Of a DNA stretch of 64,000 nucleotides, positions 36,734 to 46,730 are shown piece after piece. The DNA comes from Ensifer adhaerens (GTDB lineage Bacteria; Pseudomonadota; Alphaproteobacteria; Rhizobiales; Rhizobiaceae). The position numbers were made by a program, and so were the translations under genes. How positions within the stretch are numbered: the stretch's first letter is position 1; the number at the start of each line of letters is the position of its first letter. The notes beneath the pieces were generated by a model, which did no database searches, was not told where the DNA came from, and saw nothing but the letters and a program-made list of their open reading frames with translations. The DNA is taken from positions 3,110,501 to 3,174,500 of the forward strand of contig NZ_CP083350.1 of assembly GCF_020035535.1 (NCBI RefSeq), written 5' to 3'.

Positions 36734-37567
36734 GTGACAGCCCTGCCCTTTGCCCTTAATTACCTGCCCTTTGCCCTTAATCATATGACGACACCCGGCC
36801 TTCCGGTCGGCACCTTCTTCGAACTTGCCAGATCCCTCGGGATCTCCTCTGTCGAAATCCGCAACGACCTCTCGGGCAATGCCATTGTCGACGGCACGCC
36901 CGCAAAAGAGGTTGCGGCGCTCGCAAACCACCATGGCATAACGATCATCTCCATCAATGCGCTCCAGCGCTTCAACGAATGGAATTCGAACCGCCAGAAA
37001 GAAGCCGAAGAACTGATCGCCTATGCGCACGACTGCGGCGCCAAGGCTCTCGTCCTCGTGCCCGTCAACGACGGTTCCGGCCAGAAGGATGGTGAGCGAC
37101 AGGCAAATCTGCGCCAAGCCCTTAGCGCGCTGAAACCGATGCTGGACGCGGCTGGCATTATCGGTCTGGTCGAACCGCTGGGCTTCGAAATCTGCTCGCT
37201 TCGCTCGAAGACCGAGGCTGTTCAAGCGATCAAGGCAATCGGGGGAGAAAAGACCTTCCGCCTGGTGCACGATACGTTCCACCACCACCTTGCGGGCGAA
37301 CCTGCGACCTATGCCGAGATGACCGGGCTTGTGCATATTTCCGGCGTGACCGACGGCGAAGTCGCCGTCTCCGATCTGCGCGATTCGCATCGGGTCCTGG
37401 TCGATCAGGACGACCTTCTCGACAATGTCGGACAAATCCGGCGCCTGCGTGCCGAGGGTTATGCCGGACCGCTTTCCTTCGAGCCGTTTGCTGCCGAAGT
37501 TCATGCGGTAGCAGATCCGGCGGCTGCGATAAGGCAGAGCGTCGATCACATTCAAACGCGTATCTGA
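36734..37567 (+). CDS. IolI-like 2-keto-myo-inositol isomerase (TIM barrel)
   Basis: 277 residues from a GTG with GGAGGAGA upstream. It is an AP-endonuclease-2/xylose-isomerase-like barrel close in pattern to IolI: EIRNDL, IISINALQRFNEW, LVLVPVNDG, and the metal ligands in LVEPLGFE, VHDTFHHH, HISGVTD and SFEPF. The family interconverts inosose isomers in inositol breakdown. The N-terminus contains a 21-bp in-frame tandem duplication (LPFALNY LPFALNH). Homologues usually start with one FALNHMT. A GGAA-N6-TTCC site precedes it. Confidence 0.75.
   Translation: MTALPFALNYLPFALNHMTTPGLPVGTFFELARSLGISSVEIRNDLSGNAIVDGTPAKEVAALANHHGITIISINALQRFNEWNSNRQKEAEELIAYAHDCGAKALVLVPVNDGSGQKDGERQANLRQALSALKPMLDAAGIIGLVEPLGFEICSLRSKTEAVQAIKAIGGEKTFRLVHDTFHHHLAGEPATYAEMTGLVHISGVTDGEVAVSDLRDSHRVLVDQDDLLDNVGQIRRLRAEGYAGPLSFEPFAAEVHAVADPAAAIRQSVDHIQTRI
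36749..36790 (+). repeat. 21-bp tandem duplication at the start of the isomerase gene
   Basis: CTGCCCTTTGCCCTTAAT followed by TAC, then the same 18 bases followed by CAT. In frame it duplicates LPFALN(Y/H), adding seven residues. The second unit joins the normal family start. Reading frame is kept. Confidence 0.8.
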
Positions 37568-37635
37568 GCCACTGCTGCTGGCTGCGGGAAAACGTTGAGG
37601 AGCGCTGCAACAGGCCTTGACGGCGCCCTCATAAA

Positions 37636-37653
37636 ATGGAATACATATTCCGT
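37636..37653 (+). promoter_or_regulatory. GGAA-N6-TTCC palindrome, putative IolR-type operator 2
   Basis: ATGGAATACATATTCCGT holds GGAA at 37638-37641 and TTCC at 37648-37651 with a 6-bp spacer, the same core and spacing as 36674-36697. It lies about 145 bp before the binding-protein start, within the intergenic region that must hold the transporter promoter. Two sites in two intergenic regions argue against chance. Confidence 0.65.
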
Positions 37654-37798
37654 AATCGCAATTTACTGGTTCGTTTATTCCGTTTTAACTGAAGGCGTAA
37701 CGGGAGTGACGCTTTCAAGGTGAATGAGCGCAAATCGGCAAGGATTGCGCTACCGGCAGGAGAAGGTGTTGCCGGGCACCATGTGGAGGAGAGAGACA

Positions 37799-38728
37799 AT
37801 GAAGAAATTCGTGCTGAGTACTGCGCTGGCCGTGATGATGTCGACAGCCGCGCATGCCGAAACCATCGGCGTCTCGATGGCGCGTTTCGATGACAACTTC
37901 CTGACGGTCTTGCGTAACGGCATGTCCGATTACGCCAAGACGCTCAACGGCGTCGAACTGCAGATCGAAGACGCGCAGAACGACGTTTCGAAGCAGCAAA
38001 GCCAGATCCAGAACTTCATCGCGGCTGGCGTGAGCGCCATCATCGTCAACCCGGTCGATACCGATGCGACGGCCGCCATGTCGAAGATCGCAGCCGACGC
38101 CGGCGTTGCGCTCGTCTACGTCAACCGCGAGCCGGTCAACGTCGACACCCTGCCGGAAAAGCAGGCATTCGTCGCCTCGAACGAACAGGAATCCGGTACG
38201 CTGCAGACGCAGGAAATCTGCAAGATGCTCGGCGGCAAGGGCAAGGCCGTCGTCATGATGGGCGAACTCTCCAACCAGGCCGCCCGCATGCGCACGAAGG
38301 ACATTCACGACGTGCTGGCGACCGACCAGTGCAAGGGCATCGAGATCGTCGAAGAGCAGACCGCGAATTGGGAACGCACTCAAGGGTCCGACCTCGTGAG
38401 CAACTGGCTCTCGGCCGGCGTTGAATTCGACGCTGTCATTTCCAACAACGACGAAATGGCGATCGGCGCCATCCAGGCGCTGAAGGCCGCCGGCCGTTCG
38501 ATGGACTCGGTCGTCATCGGCGGCATCGACGCAACGCAGGATGCGCTTGCCGCCATGGCTGCGGGCGATCTCGACGTAACGGTGTTCCAGAACGCCGCAG
38601 GCCAGGGCAAGGGTTCGGTCGACGCCGCCCTGAAGCTCGCCAAGGGCGAGGCGGTCGACAAGAAGGTCTACATTCCCTTCGAGCTGGTGACCAAGGAATC
38701 CCTCGACAAGTATCAGGCGAAGAACTGA
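37799..38728 (+). CDS. Inositol/rhizopine-type ABC transporter substrate-binding protein
   Basis: 309 residues from ATG 37799 (GGAGAGAGA upstream), rejecting a longer frame at 37724. There is a signal peptide ([20 protein letters not shown]). The mature part is a type I periplasmic-binding protein: [53 protein letters not shown] and VYVNREPV are the pattern of the IbpA/MocB group that binds myo-inositol or rhizopine. It delivers ligand to the ATPase and permease encoded just downstream. Confidence 0.85.
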   Translation: MKKFVLSTALAVMMSTAAHAETIGVSMARFDDNFLTVLRNGMSDYAKTLNGVELQIEDAQNDVSKQQSQIQNFIAAGVSAIIVNPVDTDATAAMSKIAADAGVALVYVNREPVNVDTLPEKQAFVASNEQESGTLQTQEICKMLGGKGKAVVMMGELSNQAARMRTKDIHDVLATDQCKGIEIVEEQTANWERTQGSDLVSNWLSAGVEFDAVISNNDEMAIGAIQALKAAGRSMDSVVIGGIDATQDALAAMAAGDLDVTVFQNAAGQGKGSVDAALKLAKGEAVDKKVYIPFELVTKESLDKYQAKN

Positions 38729-38894
38729 TCGCCTGCATCGAGAGCGCGGGGTATCTCGCGCTCTCGTTCAAAAGCAAGTCCCGCTGCGGATGTCTGCGTC
38801 CTTTTGGATGCGACCTGCGATTAAATGGGCTGGTGACCCGCCAGTGATGAGGACTTTTCCGCGACAGCCGGAAACGACGGTGGAGGCAAGGAAC

Positions 38895-40436
<1,542 letters not shown>

Positions 40437-40464
40437 GCGGGAAGCGACCCGACGAAAGGGACGA

Positions 40465-41496
40465 ATGAAAATGGATACCAATGTCGCCGCACAGGGCGCG
40501 AGCACATCGCTCACCGGCGCAAAGCGCCGCCTGCCCCCCGAATTCAACATCTTCCTGGTGCTGATCGGCATTGCGCTCGTTTATGAGGTTCTCGGCTGGA
40601 TCTTCGTCGGCCAGAGCTTCCTCATGAACCCGCAGCGCCTGACGATCATGATCCTCCAGGTCTCGGTGATCGGCATCATCGCCGTCGGCGTGACCCAGGT
40701 CATCATTACCGGCGGTATCGACTTGTCTTCCGGCTCCGTCGTCGGCATGACCGCGATGATTTCTGCAAGTGTCGCCCAGGCCTCCACCTGGCCCCGCGCA
40801 CTCTATCCGTCGCTCACCGACATGCCGGCGATCGTCCCGATCGGCCTTGGCATCGGCATCGGATTGCTCGCAGGGTTCATCAACGGCCAGCTCATCGCTC
40901 GCACGAAAATCCCGCCCTTCATCGCCACGCTCGGCATGATGGTGTCAGCGCGCGGAATCTCCAAGTGGTACACCAAGGGGCAACCGGTCTCTGGCCTCAC
41001 CGAGCAGTTCAATTTCATCGGAACCGGCATCTGGCCCGTCATCGTCTTCCTGGTCGTCGCGATCATATTCCACATCGCGCTGCGCTATACCCGCTACGGC
41101 AAGTTCACCTATGCGATCGGCGCCAACGTCCAGGCGGCACGCGTCTCGGGTATCAATGTCGAAGCGCACCTGATCAAGGTATATGCCATTGCCGGCATGC
41201 TCGCTGGTCTCGCCGGCGTCGTCACCGCAGCCCGCGCCCAGACCGCACAGGCTGGCATGGGTGTCATGTACGAACTGGACGCGATTGCCGCTACCGTCAT
41301 CGGCGGCACGTCGCTGACGGGTGGTGTCGGCCGTATTACCGGCACGGTGATCGGCACGATCATCCTCGGCGTCATGACCTCTGGCTTCACCTTCCTTCGC
41401 GTCGACGCCTACTACCAGGAAATCGTCAAAGGCCTGATCATCGTCGCCGCCGTCGTCATCGACGTCTACCGACAGAAAAACCGCAAGAAGGCCTGA
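40465..41496 (+). CDS. Sugar ABC transporter permease
   Basis: 343 residues, about nine to ten membrane segments, RbsC/IatP type. Marker segments are TGGIDLSSGSVVGMTAMISA, PFIATLGMMVSARGISKWYT and the EAA-like GANVQAARVSGINV with ELDAIAATVIGGTSLTGGVG. It follows the ATPase gene by 28 bp and completes the importer. A strong terminator follows. Confidence 0.93.
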   Translation: MKMDTNVAAQGASTSLTGAKRRLPPEFNIFLVLIGIALVYEVLGWIFVGQSFLMNPQRLTIMILQVSVIGIIAVGVTQVIITGGIDLSSGSVVGMTAMISASVAQASTWPRALYPSLTDMPAIVPIGLGIGIGLLAGFINGQLIARTKIPPFIATLGMMVSARGISKWYTKGQPVSGLTEQFNFIGTGIWPVIVFLVVAIIFHIALRYTRYGKFTYAIGANVQAARVSGINVEAHLIKVYAIAGMLAGLAGVVTAARAQTAQAGMGVMYELDAIAATVIGGTSLTGGVGRITGTVIGTIILGVMTSGFTFLRVDAYYQEIVKGLIIVAAVVIDVYRQKNRKKA

Positions 41497-41535
41497 CCCT
41501 CCAAAGAAGAACTCTCCTCCCAGTGAAGCCAACTG

Positions 41536-41572
41536 GCCGGGATGATGAAAATCATCCCGGCATTTTGTTTTT
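41536..41572 (+). terminator. Rho-independent terminator after the ABC transporter operon
   Basis: GCCGGGATGAT and ATCATCCCGGC form a perfect 11-bp stem with loop GAAA, followed by ATTTTGTTTTT. It lies 39 bp after the permease stop. Confidence 0.9.
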
Positions 41573-41708
41573 GTAGGTAAGCTATTTCGCCGGGCTCGCG
41601 CTATTTTCCACATATGCTTGGCGCGCAGAGCTGCCCCAGCGCGGGCGCTCTGGCAAAATCGTGGCAATGCACTATATGCGGCACGTCCAAAACTATCGGA
41701 GACTTATC

Positions 41709-41831
41709 ATGTTGTCGCAGCGCAAGCTTGCGAGCCAGTTTCAGCCGCGTTTCGTTCTTCAGCTCTGGAACGCGATGCTACGGGTACAGACCCGCGAGAC
41801 AGCTTCCTTCTTCGGCCAGCGCGGCCGCTAA
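41709..41831 (+). CDS. Possible small protein (40 residues), unknown
   Basis: ATG 41709 with GGAG nine bases upstream reads MLSQRKLASQFQPRFVLQLW and continues to FFGQRGR before TAA. Basic and partly amphipathic, no family recognised. It stands alone after a strong terminator. It could be chance. The ribosome-binding site and lack of competing genes are the only support. Confidence 0.25.
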   Translation: MLSQRKLASQFQPRFVLQLWNAMLRVQTRETASFFGQRGR

Positions 41832-41942
41832 GCAAGACAATCGAAAATGCCGCAACCATGTGGGTGTGTCGACCTGACCGCCCGCAGACGGATCCTGCTC
41901 CTCCGGCCCGCAATCGCGGCGCCGGACAGAGCCGGTTTCCGA

Positions 41943-43322
41943 CTAGCCCGCCGAAAAGCGGATGGTCACCTTGAGGCCTCTGCCATCAGCCCCTTCGCTA
42001 AGAAGGGTTGTTGCCCCGTAAAGTTCGGCAATCTCCTCGACGATCGGCAGGCCAAGCCCAGATCCCGGAGCTTCGCTTCCCCCGCGCTCAAAGCGGCGCA
42101 GTACCGCCTCGCGCAGATCTGCGCGAATGCCCGGGCCGTTGTCCTCGACTTCCAGCGCCACGGTCCCCCCGGCTGCGAGAACGCGCGTCGTCACGACGGC
42201 GCCGCGGCCCGCATAAAGCAAGGCGTTGCCGATCAGGTTCTTGAGCATCTCGCCGACCAACAGTGGCTCGGCACGAATGAAAGCATCGCCATCGCCATCG
42301 AAGCCGAGATCGATATCGGCCTCGCCCGCCGCCGGCACGTGTTCCGCCGTGATTTCCCGCACGAGCTCGACCAGATCGACACGCCCCAGCATGCGGGCCT
42401 CGTTCTTCCCGGCCGCATCAATCTTCGCCATCAACAGCAACTGCCCGAGAATACGTTCGGCATTGGCGACCGCCTCGTCGGCCTTTTTCACGGCCCCCTT
42501 CGTCTCCTCAAAGGATCCGGCGCGCTGCGCCAGGGCGAGCTGGGTTCGGATGATTGCAAGCGGCGTCCGCAACTGATGGCTGGCGTTGCCGGTGAAATTG
42601 CGCAGGGCATCAAGTGCGGATTGCAGCCGCCCCATGAAGGAATTGACGGTGTCGACGAGCCCCTGGACCTCGTTCGGCACCCGTTCGCCGATCGGGTGCA
42701 GGTCATCCGGATTGCGCTCCGCGATCGCGTCTCCGAGACGGTAGAGCGGTCGCAGCGAAAACGTGACCGCGATCCAGACGATCACGGCAGCACCTGCGAT
42801 CATCATGCCGAGGCGTAGCGCCGAGCGAACGAGAATGGTCTGCGCCAGTTGCCGCCGCGCGATCGTCGTTTCGGCCACGGTCACGACGAAAGGTACCGAG
42901 TTGATCCCGGTCGAGGCTGAACGGCGAAGTGCGGCAATGCGGATCGGTTCGCCGCGGAAGATCGAATCCGCAAAGGTCGTGGATGTTCCAGGCTCTTCGG
43001 CAAGCGACGGCAGCGTCTGGTAGCCCGTGATGAACTGCCCGGGTGGGCCGTCGACGCGATAGAAAACGCGGTCCTGCGCCGCCGACGTCAACATCTCCAG
43101 GGCAACATAGGGAATATCGACCTCGAGCGAGCCATCCTCCGCAACGACCACGCGTTCCGCAATCGCCAACGCCGAGCCGGCGAGCACGCGATCAGAGACA
43201 ACGTTGGCGGTGGTGACCGCCTCACGGTAGGTGTCCACGAGCGCAATAATGCCGATGACCACCGTCGAAATCAGCAGCCAGCCAAGCAGGCGCCGGCGAA
43301 GGGAGTAGACCGTCGCTCTCAT
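41943..43322 (-). CDS. Sensor histidine kinase, TctE-like
   Basis: 459 residues. Two membrane segments (about 12-28 and 172-190) enclose a periplasmic sensor of the TctE 2CSK_N type. Then come the HAMP-like LRPLYRLGDAIAERNPDDL, the phospho-acceptor FTGNASHQLRTPLAI, the N-box MLKNLIGNALLYA, and the ATP-binding VEDNGPGI and GSGLGLPIVEE. Its start overlaps the end of the response regulator gene by four bases. It probably senses a carboxylate and controls the TctCBA transporter genes 3 kb away. Confidence 0.85.
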   Translation of the reverse strand: MRATVYSLRRRLLGWLLISTVVIGIIALVDTYREAVTTANVVSDRVLAGSALAIAERVVVAEDGSLEVDIPYVALEMLTSAAQDRVFYRVDGPPGQFITGYQTLPSLAEEPGTSTTFADSIFRGEPIRIAALRRSASTGINSVPFVVTVAETTIARRQLAQTILVRSALRLGMMIAGAAVIVWIAVTFSLRPLYRLGDAIAERNPDDLHPIGERVPNEVQGLVDTVNSFMGRLQSALDALRNFTGNASHQLRTPLAIIRTQLALAQRAGSFEETKGAVKKADEAVANAERILGQLLLMAKIDAAGKNEARMLGRVDLVELVREITAEHVPAAGEADIDLGFDGDGDAFIRAEPLLVGEMLKNLIGNALLYAGRGAVVTTRVLAAGGTVALEVEDNGPGIRADLREAVLRRFERGGSEAPGSGLGLPIVEEIAELYGATTLLSEGADGRGLKVTIRFSAG

Positions 43323-43996
43323 TCCGGCCCGGCCATCTTATCGAGGTAGTAGCCGATGCCGCGGGCCGTGCGCACGGTCAGGCCATGTGGCGCCAAGCGC
43401 TTGCGCAGCCGGCTGACATATTGCTCGATCGCGTTGGGGCTCAGATCGTCGTCGAAGCCGGTCAGCGATTGCATGATCGCGTCCTTGGCGACCACTTTGC
43501 CCGCCCGCATGAACAGAAGTTCGAGAAGCCCGAGTTCACGCGCCGGGATTTCGATCGGCACGCCACCCGAAGAGAAGCTGCGGGTGTTGAGATCGAGCGA
43601 AACATTGCCGTAGCTGACAGTCGAGGCCCGCAGACCCGCCTGCCGGCGCAGGAGCACCCGCACCCGCGCTTCAAGCTCCCCGACGTCGAACGGCTTGATC
43701 ATGTAGTCGTCGGCACCGAGATCAAGGCCCTTGATCCGCTCCTCGGGCGCGCCCCGCGCTGTGAGGATCAGGACCGCGGCGCGGTTCTGCCGGGCGCGCA
43801 TCGCCCGCAAGACGTCGAGCCCGTCCATTTCCGGCAGGTTGAGATCGAGAATGACGAGATCGAAGGTTTCAGTTGCCGCAACCGCATGGGCCGAGGCGCC
43901 ATCGCTCACGACATCGACGGCGTAGCCGCTGCCACGCAATATGGCAGACAAGCCTTCGGCCAGGTCCTGGTTGTCTTCAACAAGCAAGATACGCAA
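43319..43996 (-). CDS. OmpR-family response regulator, TctD-like
   Basis: 225 residues. The receiver domain has the acidic pair in LLVEDNQDLAEG, phospho-Asp in LVILDLNLPEMDG and Lys in DYMIKPF. The winged-helix domain has VVAKDAIMQSLTGFDDDLSP and VSRLRKRLAPHGLTVRTARGIGYYLD. It is transcribed first, with the kinase gene overlapping by four bases, and divergent from the binding-protein gene 77 bp away. Confidence 0.9.
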   Translation of the reverse strand: MRILLVEDNQDLAEGLSAILRGSGYAVDVVSDGASAHAVAATETFDLVILDLNLPEMDGLDVLRAMRARQNRAAVLILTARGAPEERIKGLDLGADDYMIKPFDVGELEARVRVLLRRQAGLRASTVSYGNVSLDLNTRSFSSGGVPIEIPARELGLLELLFMRAGKVVAKDAIMQSLTGFDDDLSPNAIEQYVSRLRKRLAPHGLTVRTARGIGYYLDKMAGPE

Positions 43997-44073
43997 ATAT
44001 AGTCACTCCCCGAGCCACTTTATCCGCCGACGCCTTGCTTGTGAACGGTGACACACTGAGGCATTGTGGATTC

Positions 44074-45141
44074 ATGCGGTTCTTGATTTCTCTTCTTTTT
44101 TTCGCCCTTTGTCCGCGGCTGCTCATTGCGGCGCCGATCATATTTCCTGCCCTTTCCGGCAATTCCGACGCACGCACGCTGGTGGTTTACTCCTCGCTCG
44201 ACGAGCCTCTCGCAAAGCCGATGATCGTCGGCTTCCAGAGGGCCAATCCGGATGTCACCGTGCGTTACGAAGACATGCTGACCGGCGAGATCTACGACCG
44301 CATCATCAAGGAGACAGACGCCGGAATGAAGACGGCGGACTTCGCCTTTTCTTCCGCCATGGACCTGCAGGTCAAGCTCAGCAACGATGGCTACGCCCAA
44401 CGCAGCGACCTGCCGATGAGCGACCGCTGGCCGGCCTGGGCGAATTGGCGCAACACGGCCTATGCGCTCACCTTCGAGCCCGCCGTCTTCGTCTATCACA
44501 AGCCGAGTTTCACGAAGGAAAAGCCGCCGTCGACACGGGCCGAGCTCATCAGCTACCTGAAGCGCGAAGGGGCCGCGGTGTTCGGCCGCATCGGAACCTA
44601 CGACATCGAACGCTCGGGCGTCGGTTTTCTCTTCATGTCACGCGACCAGGAGCAGTTCGGCGATATCTGGGATGTGATCCAGGCGATGGGCGCGGCCGGC
44701 GTCAAGCTCTACTCCACCAGCGAAGCTATCCTGGAGCGCGTCGCCGACGGTCGTTTCGTTCTCGGCTACAACATCCTCGGATCCTACGCGGCAGACTGGG
44801 CGGCGCGCCATCCGGACGTCGGGATCGTGCTGCCCAAGGACTACACGGTGGTGATGTCGCGAATAGGCCTTGTTCCACAGGCCTCAGCCTCTCCAGACCT
44901 TGGACGCCGCTATCTCGAATTCTTCATGTCCAAGGAGGGTCAGACAATCATGGCGCGCGAACTGCAGATTGCCGCCGTCAGCCCCGATGTCGCTGGCGAG
45001 AATACTGCAAACACCATGCAGGAGATGCTTGGCGCTCAATTGCGGCCGGTTCCCGTCAGCCCCGGCCTGATGGTCTATCTCGATCAGGTGAAGCGTTCGC
45101 GGCTGATCGCCAAATGGAACGAGGTCCTGAGGCTCCACTGA
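44074..45141 (+). CDS. Orphan periplasmic substrate-binding protein (iron/carboxylate type)
   Basis: 355 residues from ATG 44074. The signal peptide MRFLISLLFFALCPRLLIAA is followed by TLVVYSSLDEPLAKPMIVGF, as in Fe(III)-type (SBP_bac_6/11) binding proteins, and by DFAFSSAMDLQVKLSNDGYA. No permease or ATPase gene lies nearby. Binding proteins divergent from TctDE-like kinase pairs recur in alphaproteobacteria and may act as the ligand-bearing partner of the kinase. That role is inferred here from position. Confidence 0.7.
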   Translation: MRFLISLLFFALCPRLLIAAPIIFPALSGNSDARTLVVYSSLDEPLAKPMIVGFQRANPDVTVRYEDMLTGEIYDRIIKETDAGMKTADFAFSSAMDLQVKLSNDGYAQRSDLPMSDRWPAWANWRNTAYALTFEPAVFVYHKPSFTKEKPPSTRAELISYLKREGAAVFGRIGTYDIERSGVGFLFMSRDQEQFGDIWDVIQAMGAAGVKLYSTSEAILERVADGRFVLGYNILGSYAADWAARHPDVGIVLPKDYTVVMSRIGLVPQASASPDLGRRYLEFFMSKEGQTIMARELQIAAVSPDVAGENTANTMQEMLGAQLRPVPVSPGLMVYLDQVKRSRLIAKWNEVLRLH

Positions 45142-45184
45142 AATCAGGGCGCGCGGCAATTCGGCGGCGCCCCAAATAGGAACT

Positions 45185-45631
45185 TCAGCTCGTGCGGGAC
45201 CGACCGCCACGTGCAGCTTGCGCCGAAAGGTTCAGCTGAATTGCCGCTTGAATGAGCACCTTGAAGGCGTCTTCGTCGATCTCCCCACCCTCGCTTATAT
45301 CGATCGCCCGCCGGGTGTTGCCATCGAGGCTCGAGTTGAAGAGACCGGCGGGATCTTCGAGTGACGCGCCCTTGGCGAAGGTCATCTTCACCACGGTCTT
45401 GTAGGTCTCGCCAGTGCAGATGATCCCAGCATGCTCCCAAACAGGGACACCCCTCCACTTCCATTCCTCGACAACCTCGGGATCGGCTTCCTTGATCAGC
45501 CGCCTCACCCGTGCAAGCATCTCTCCCCGCCAGTCGCCCAGTTCCGCTATTCTGGCGTCGATCCGCTCGGAGGCGGTGGCTTCTCCCGCAACCACATCAT
45601 TTTTCGTCATCGTTTGCGTCGCCTTTTTCAT
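45185..45631 (-). CDS. DUF1801 domain protein
   Basis: 148 residues from ATG 45631 (MKKATQTMTKND); a longer frame to 45724 has no added support. The DUF1801 (YdhG-like) pattern is visible: ARVRRLIKEADPEVVEEWKW, GVPVWEHAGIICTGETYKTV and MTFAKGASLEDPAGLFN. The function of this small soluble family is not established. Its paralogue lies just upstream at 45754-46281. Confidence 0.8.
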   Translation of the reverse strand: MKKATQTMTKNDVVAGEATASERIDARIAELGDWRGEMLARVRRLIKEADPEVVEEWKWRGVPVWEHAGIICTGETYKTVVKMTFAKGASLEDPAGLFNSSLDGNTRRAIDISEGGEIDEDAFKVLIQAAIQLNLSAQAARGGRSRTS

Positions 45632-45753
45632 CCGATCATCTCCAGTGCGGTACCACACGCTACGCGCCATACCATCCCTTGTTCCTAAGGGCTGATTTTT
45701 GTGCACGGCTCGCCGCAATACCAATGACTTTTCCGTTCACATGCGTTTTCCGT

Positions 45754-46281
45754 TCACATCCGTTCGCCCGGCAGTTGGCTTGCTTGCTTCACCCAATCCC
45801 TGAATTGGGCCTCGTCGATTTCATCCTTTTCGTGGATATGAAAATAGCGCGCCTTCGCCGTCTTGGATTCGACAGGCGGCAACGGTTTCAAAGAGGCGCC
45901 ATTGAAGAATGCGACCTTGATGTATTTCGCAAAGCAGTGCACGCCAAGGAACCATTCGCCGTCCTCCATGCCGTAGAGCGGCGAATTCCACTTCACGGCC
46001 TTCTGCGCCTTGGGAACCGCGCTCATGATGAGCGCGTCAAGATGGCGTCCAACTGCACTCTTCCAGCCCGGCATGGCAGTAATGTAGGCCTGCACAGGCG
46101 CGTCGCCGTAACCCTTGGCGATCTGAGGATTGCCGCCTGAGAGCAGCTTGGGCTGATCCGCGGCCGCCCGTCCCTTATCCTCTCCCCCGTCTGTCTCTTT
46201 GATGGACGCGCTCGTTCGCGCGGCGTCTGCGGGTTTCTTGGATTTCGCCTTGGCGATTTTGGCGTTGGCTGTCCCGGTCAT
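45754..46281 (-). CDS. DUF1801 domain protein with Lys-rich N-terminus
   Basis: 175 residues. The first 40 are rich in Ala, Lys and Asp (TANAKIAKAKSKKPADAART) and probably disordered. The rest is DUF1801: HLDALIMSAVPKAQKAVKWN, PLYGMEDGEWFLGVHCFAKY and VAFFNGASLKPLPP. It is close to the family found in rhizobial chromosomes, of unknown function. It precedes the second DUF1801 gene by 122 bp on the same strand. Confidence 0.8.
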   Translation of the reverse strand: MTGTANAKIAKAKSKKPADAARTSASIKETDGGEDKGRAAADQPKLLSGGNPQIAKGYGDAPVQAYITAMPGWKSAVGRHLDALIMSAVPKAQKAVKWNSPLYGMEDGEWFLGVHCFAKYIKVAFFNGASLKPLPPVESKTAKARYFHIHEKDEIDEAQFRDWVKQASQLPGERM

Positions 46282-46730
46282 TGCTCCATCCTTTCGAACA
46301 GGTCTTCGGGGTGGTCGGGCGCGATACTACCGCAGCTTGCTGTCCTCCCGAAATCGCTGCCAGCATACGTGGAATGGATCCTCAAGCACGGGCTTTCGAT
46401 TCGTCGCTTCGTCCACTGCCCCAATCACTTCGAAGCCGATCATCCAGGCCGACAGAGATGCGCTATCCGATTGTTGGCACGGCCAAGAGCCTAAGATTTC
46501 ATAAACGCCACGCCGCGAAAAGCGCATTCGGGGCTTGATGTCAGCTAAATGTCAGCTTTCTATGGTGCCTTAGGGTCACTGGCACCCGTGGAGGCGGGTC
46601 GCCGGTTGCGGACTGGGAGGAAGCCACCAACTTGGTCAAGCGACAAGGGTCGAAAGAACCCGTCGCCGTCTCCCCGCTCGCACACAGCAACGACGTGCGC
46701 GGTGAAAACGCGCCTCACGGAGGACTGACC
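46282..46730. other. Intergenic region upstream of the tctC-like gene
   Basis: 449 bp. No strong gene; a 66-codon minus-strand frame (46327-46527) has no recognisable motif. The right half holds a repeated 9-mer (separate entry) and must contain the promoter of the tripartite transporter operon. A GGAGG Shine-Dalgarno lies just before the TTG start at 46731. Confidence 0.5.
46538..46557 (+). promoter_or_regulatory. Direct repeat, putative TctD-type binding site
   Basis: ATGTCAGCT occurs at 46538-46546 and again at 46549-46557, an 11-bp period, one helical turn. OmpR-family regulators bind tandem half-sites spaced this way. It lies about 175 bp before the tctC-like start. A matching regulator is encoded 2.5 kb away. 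Confidence 0.45.

Larger units (their letters stand above)
41497..41942. other. Intergenic stretch between transporter and histidine kinase genes
   Basis: 446 bp between convergent genes. It holds the terminator at 41536-41572 and a possible 40-codon gene at 41709-41831 (both listed separately). The remainder shows nothing I can recognise. Confidence 0.5.

Noticed and set aside
36749..36790. CRISPR-like or regulatory iteron reading of the tandem repeat
   Set aside because: Only two units, in frame within a coding sequence. A slippage duplication explains it.
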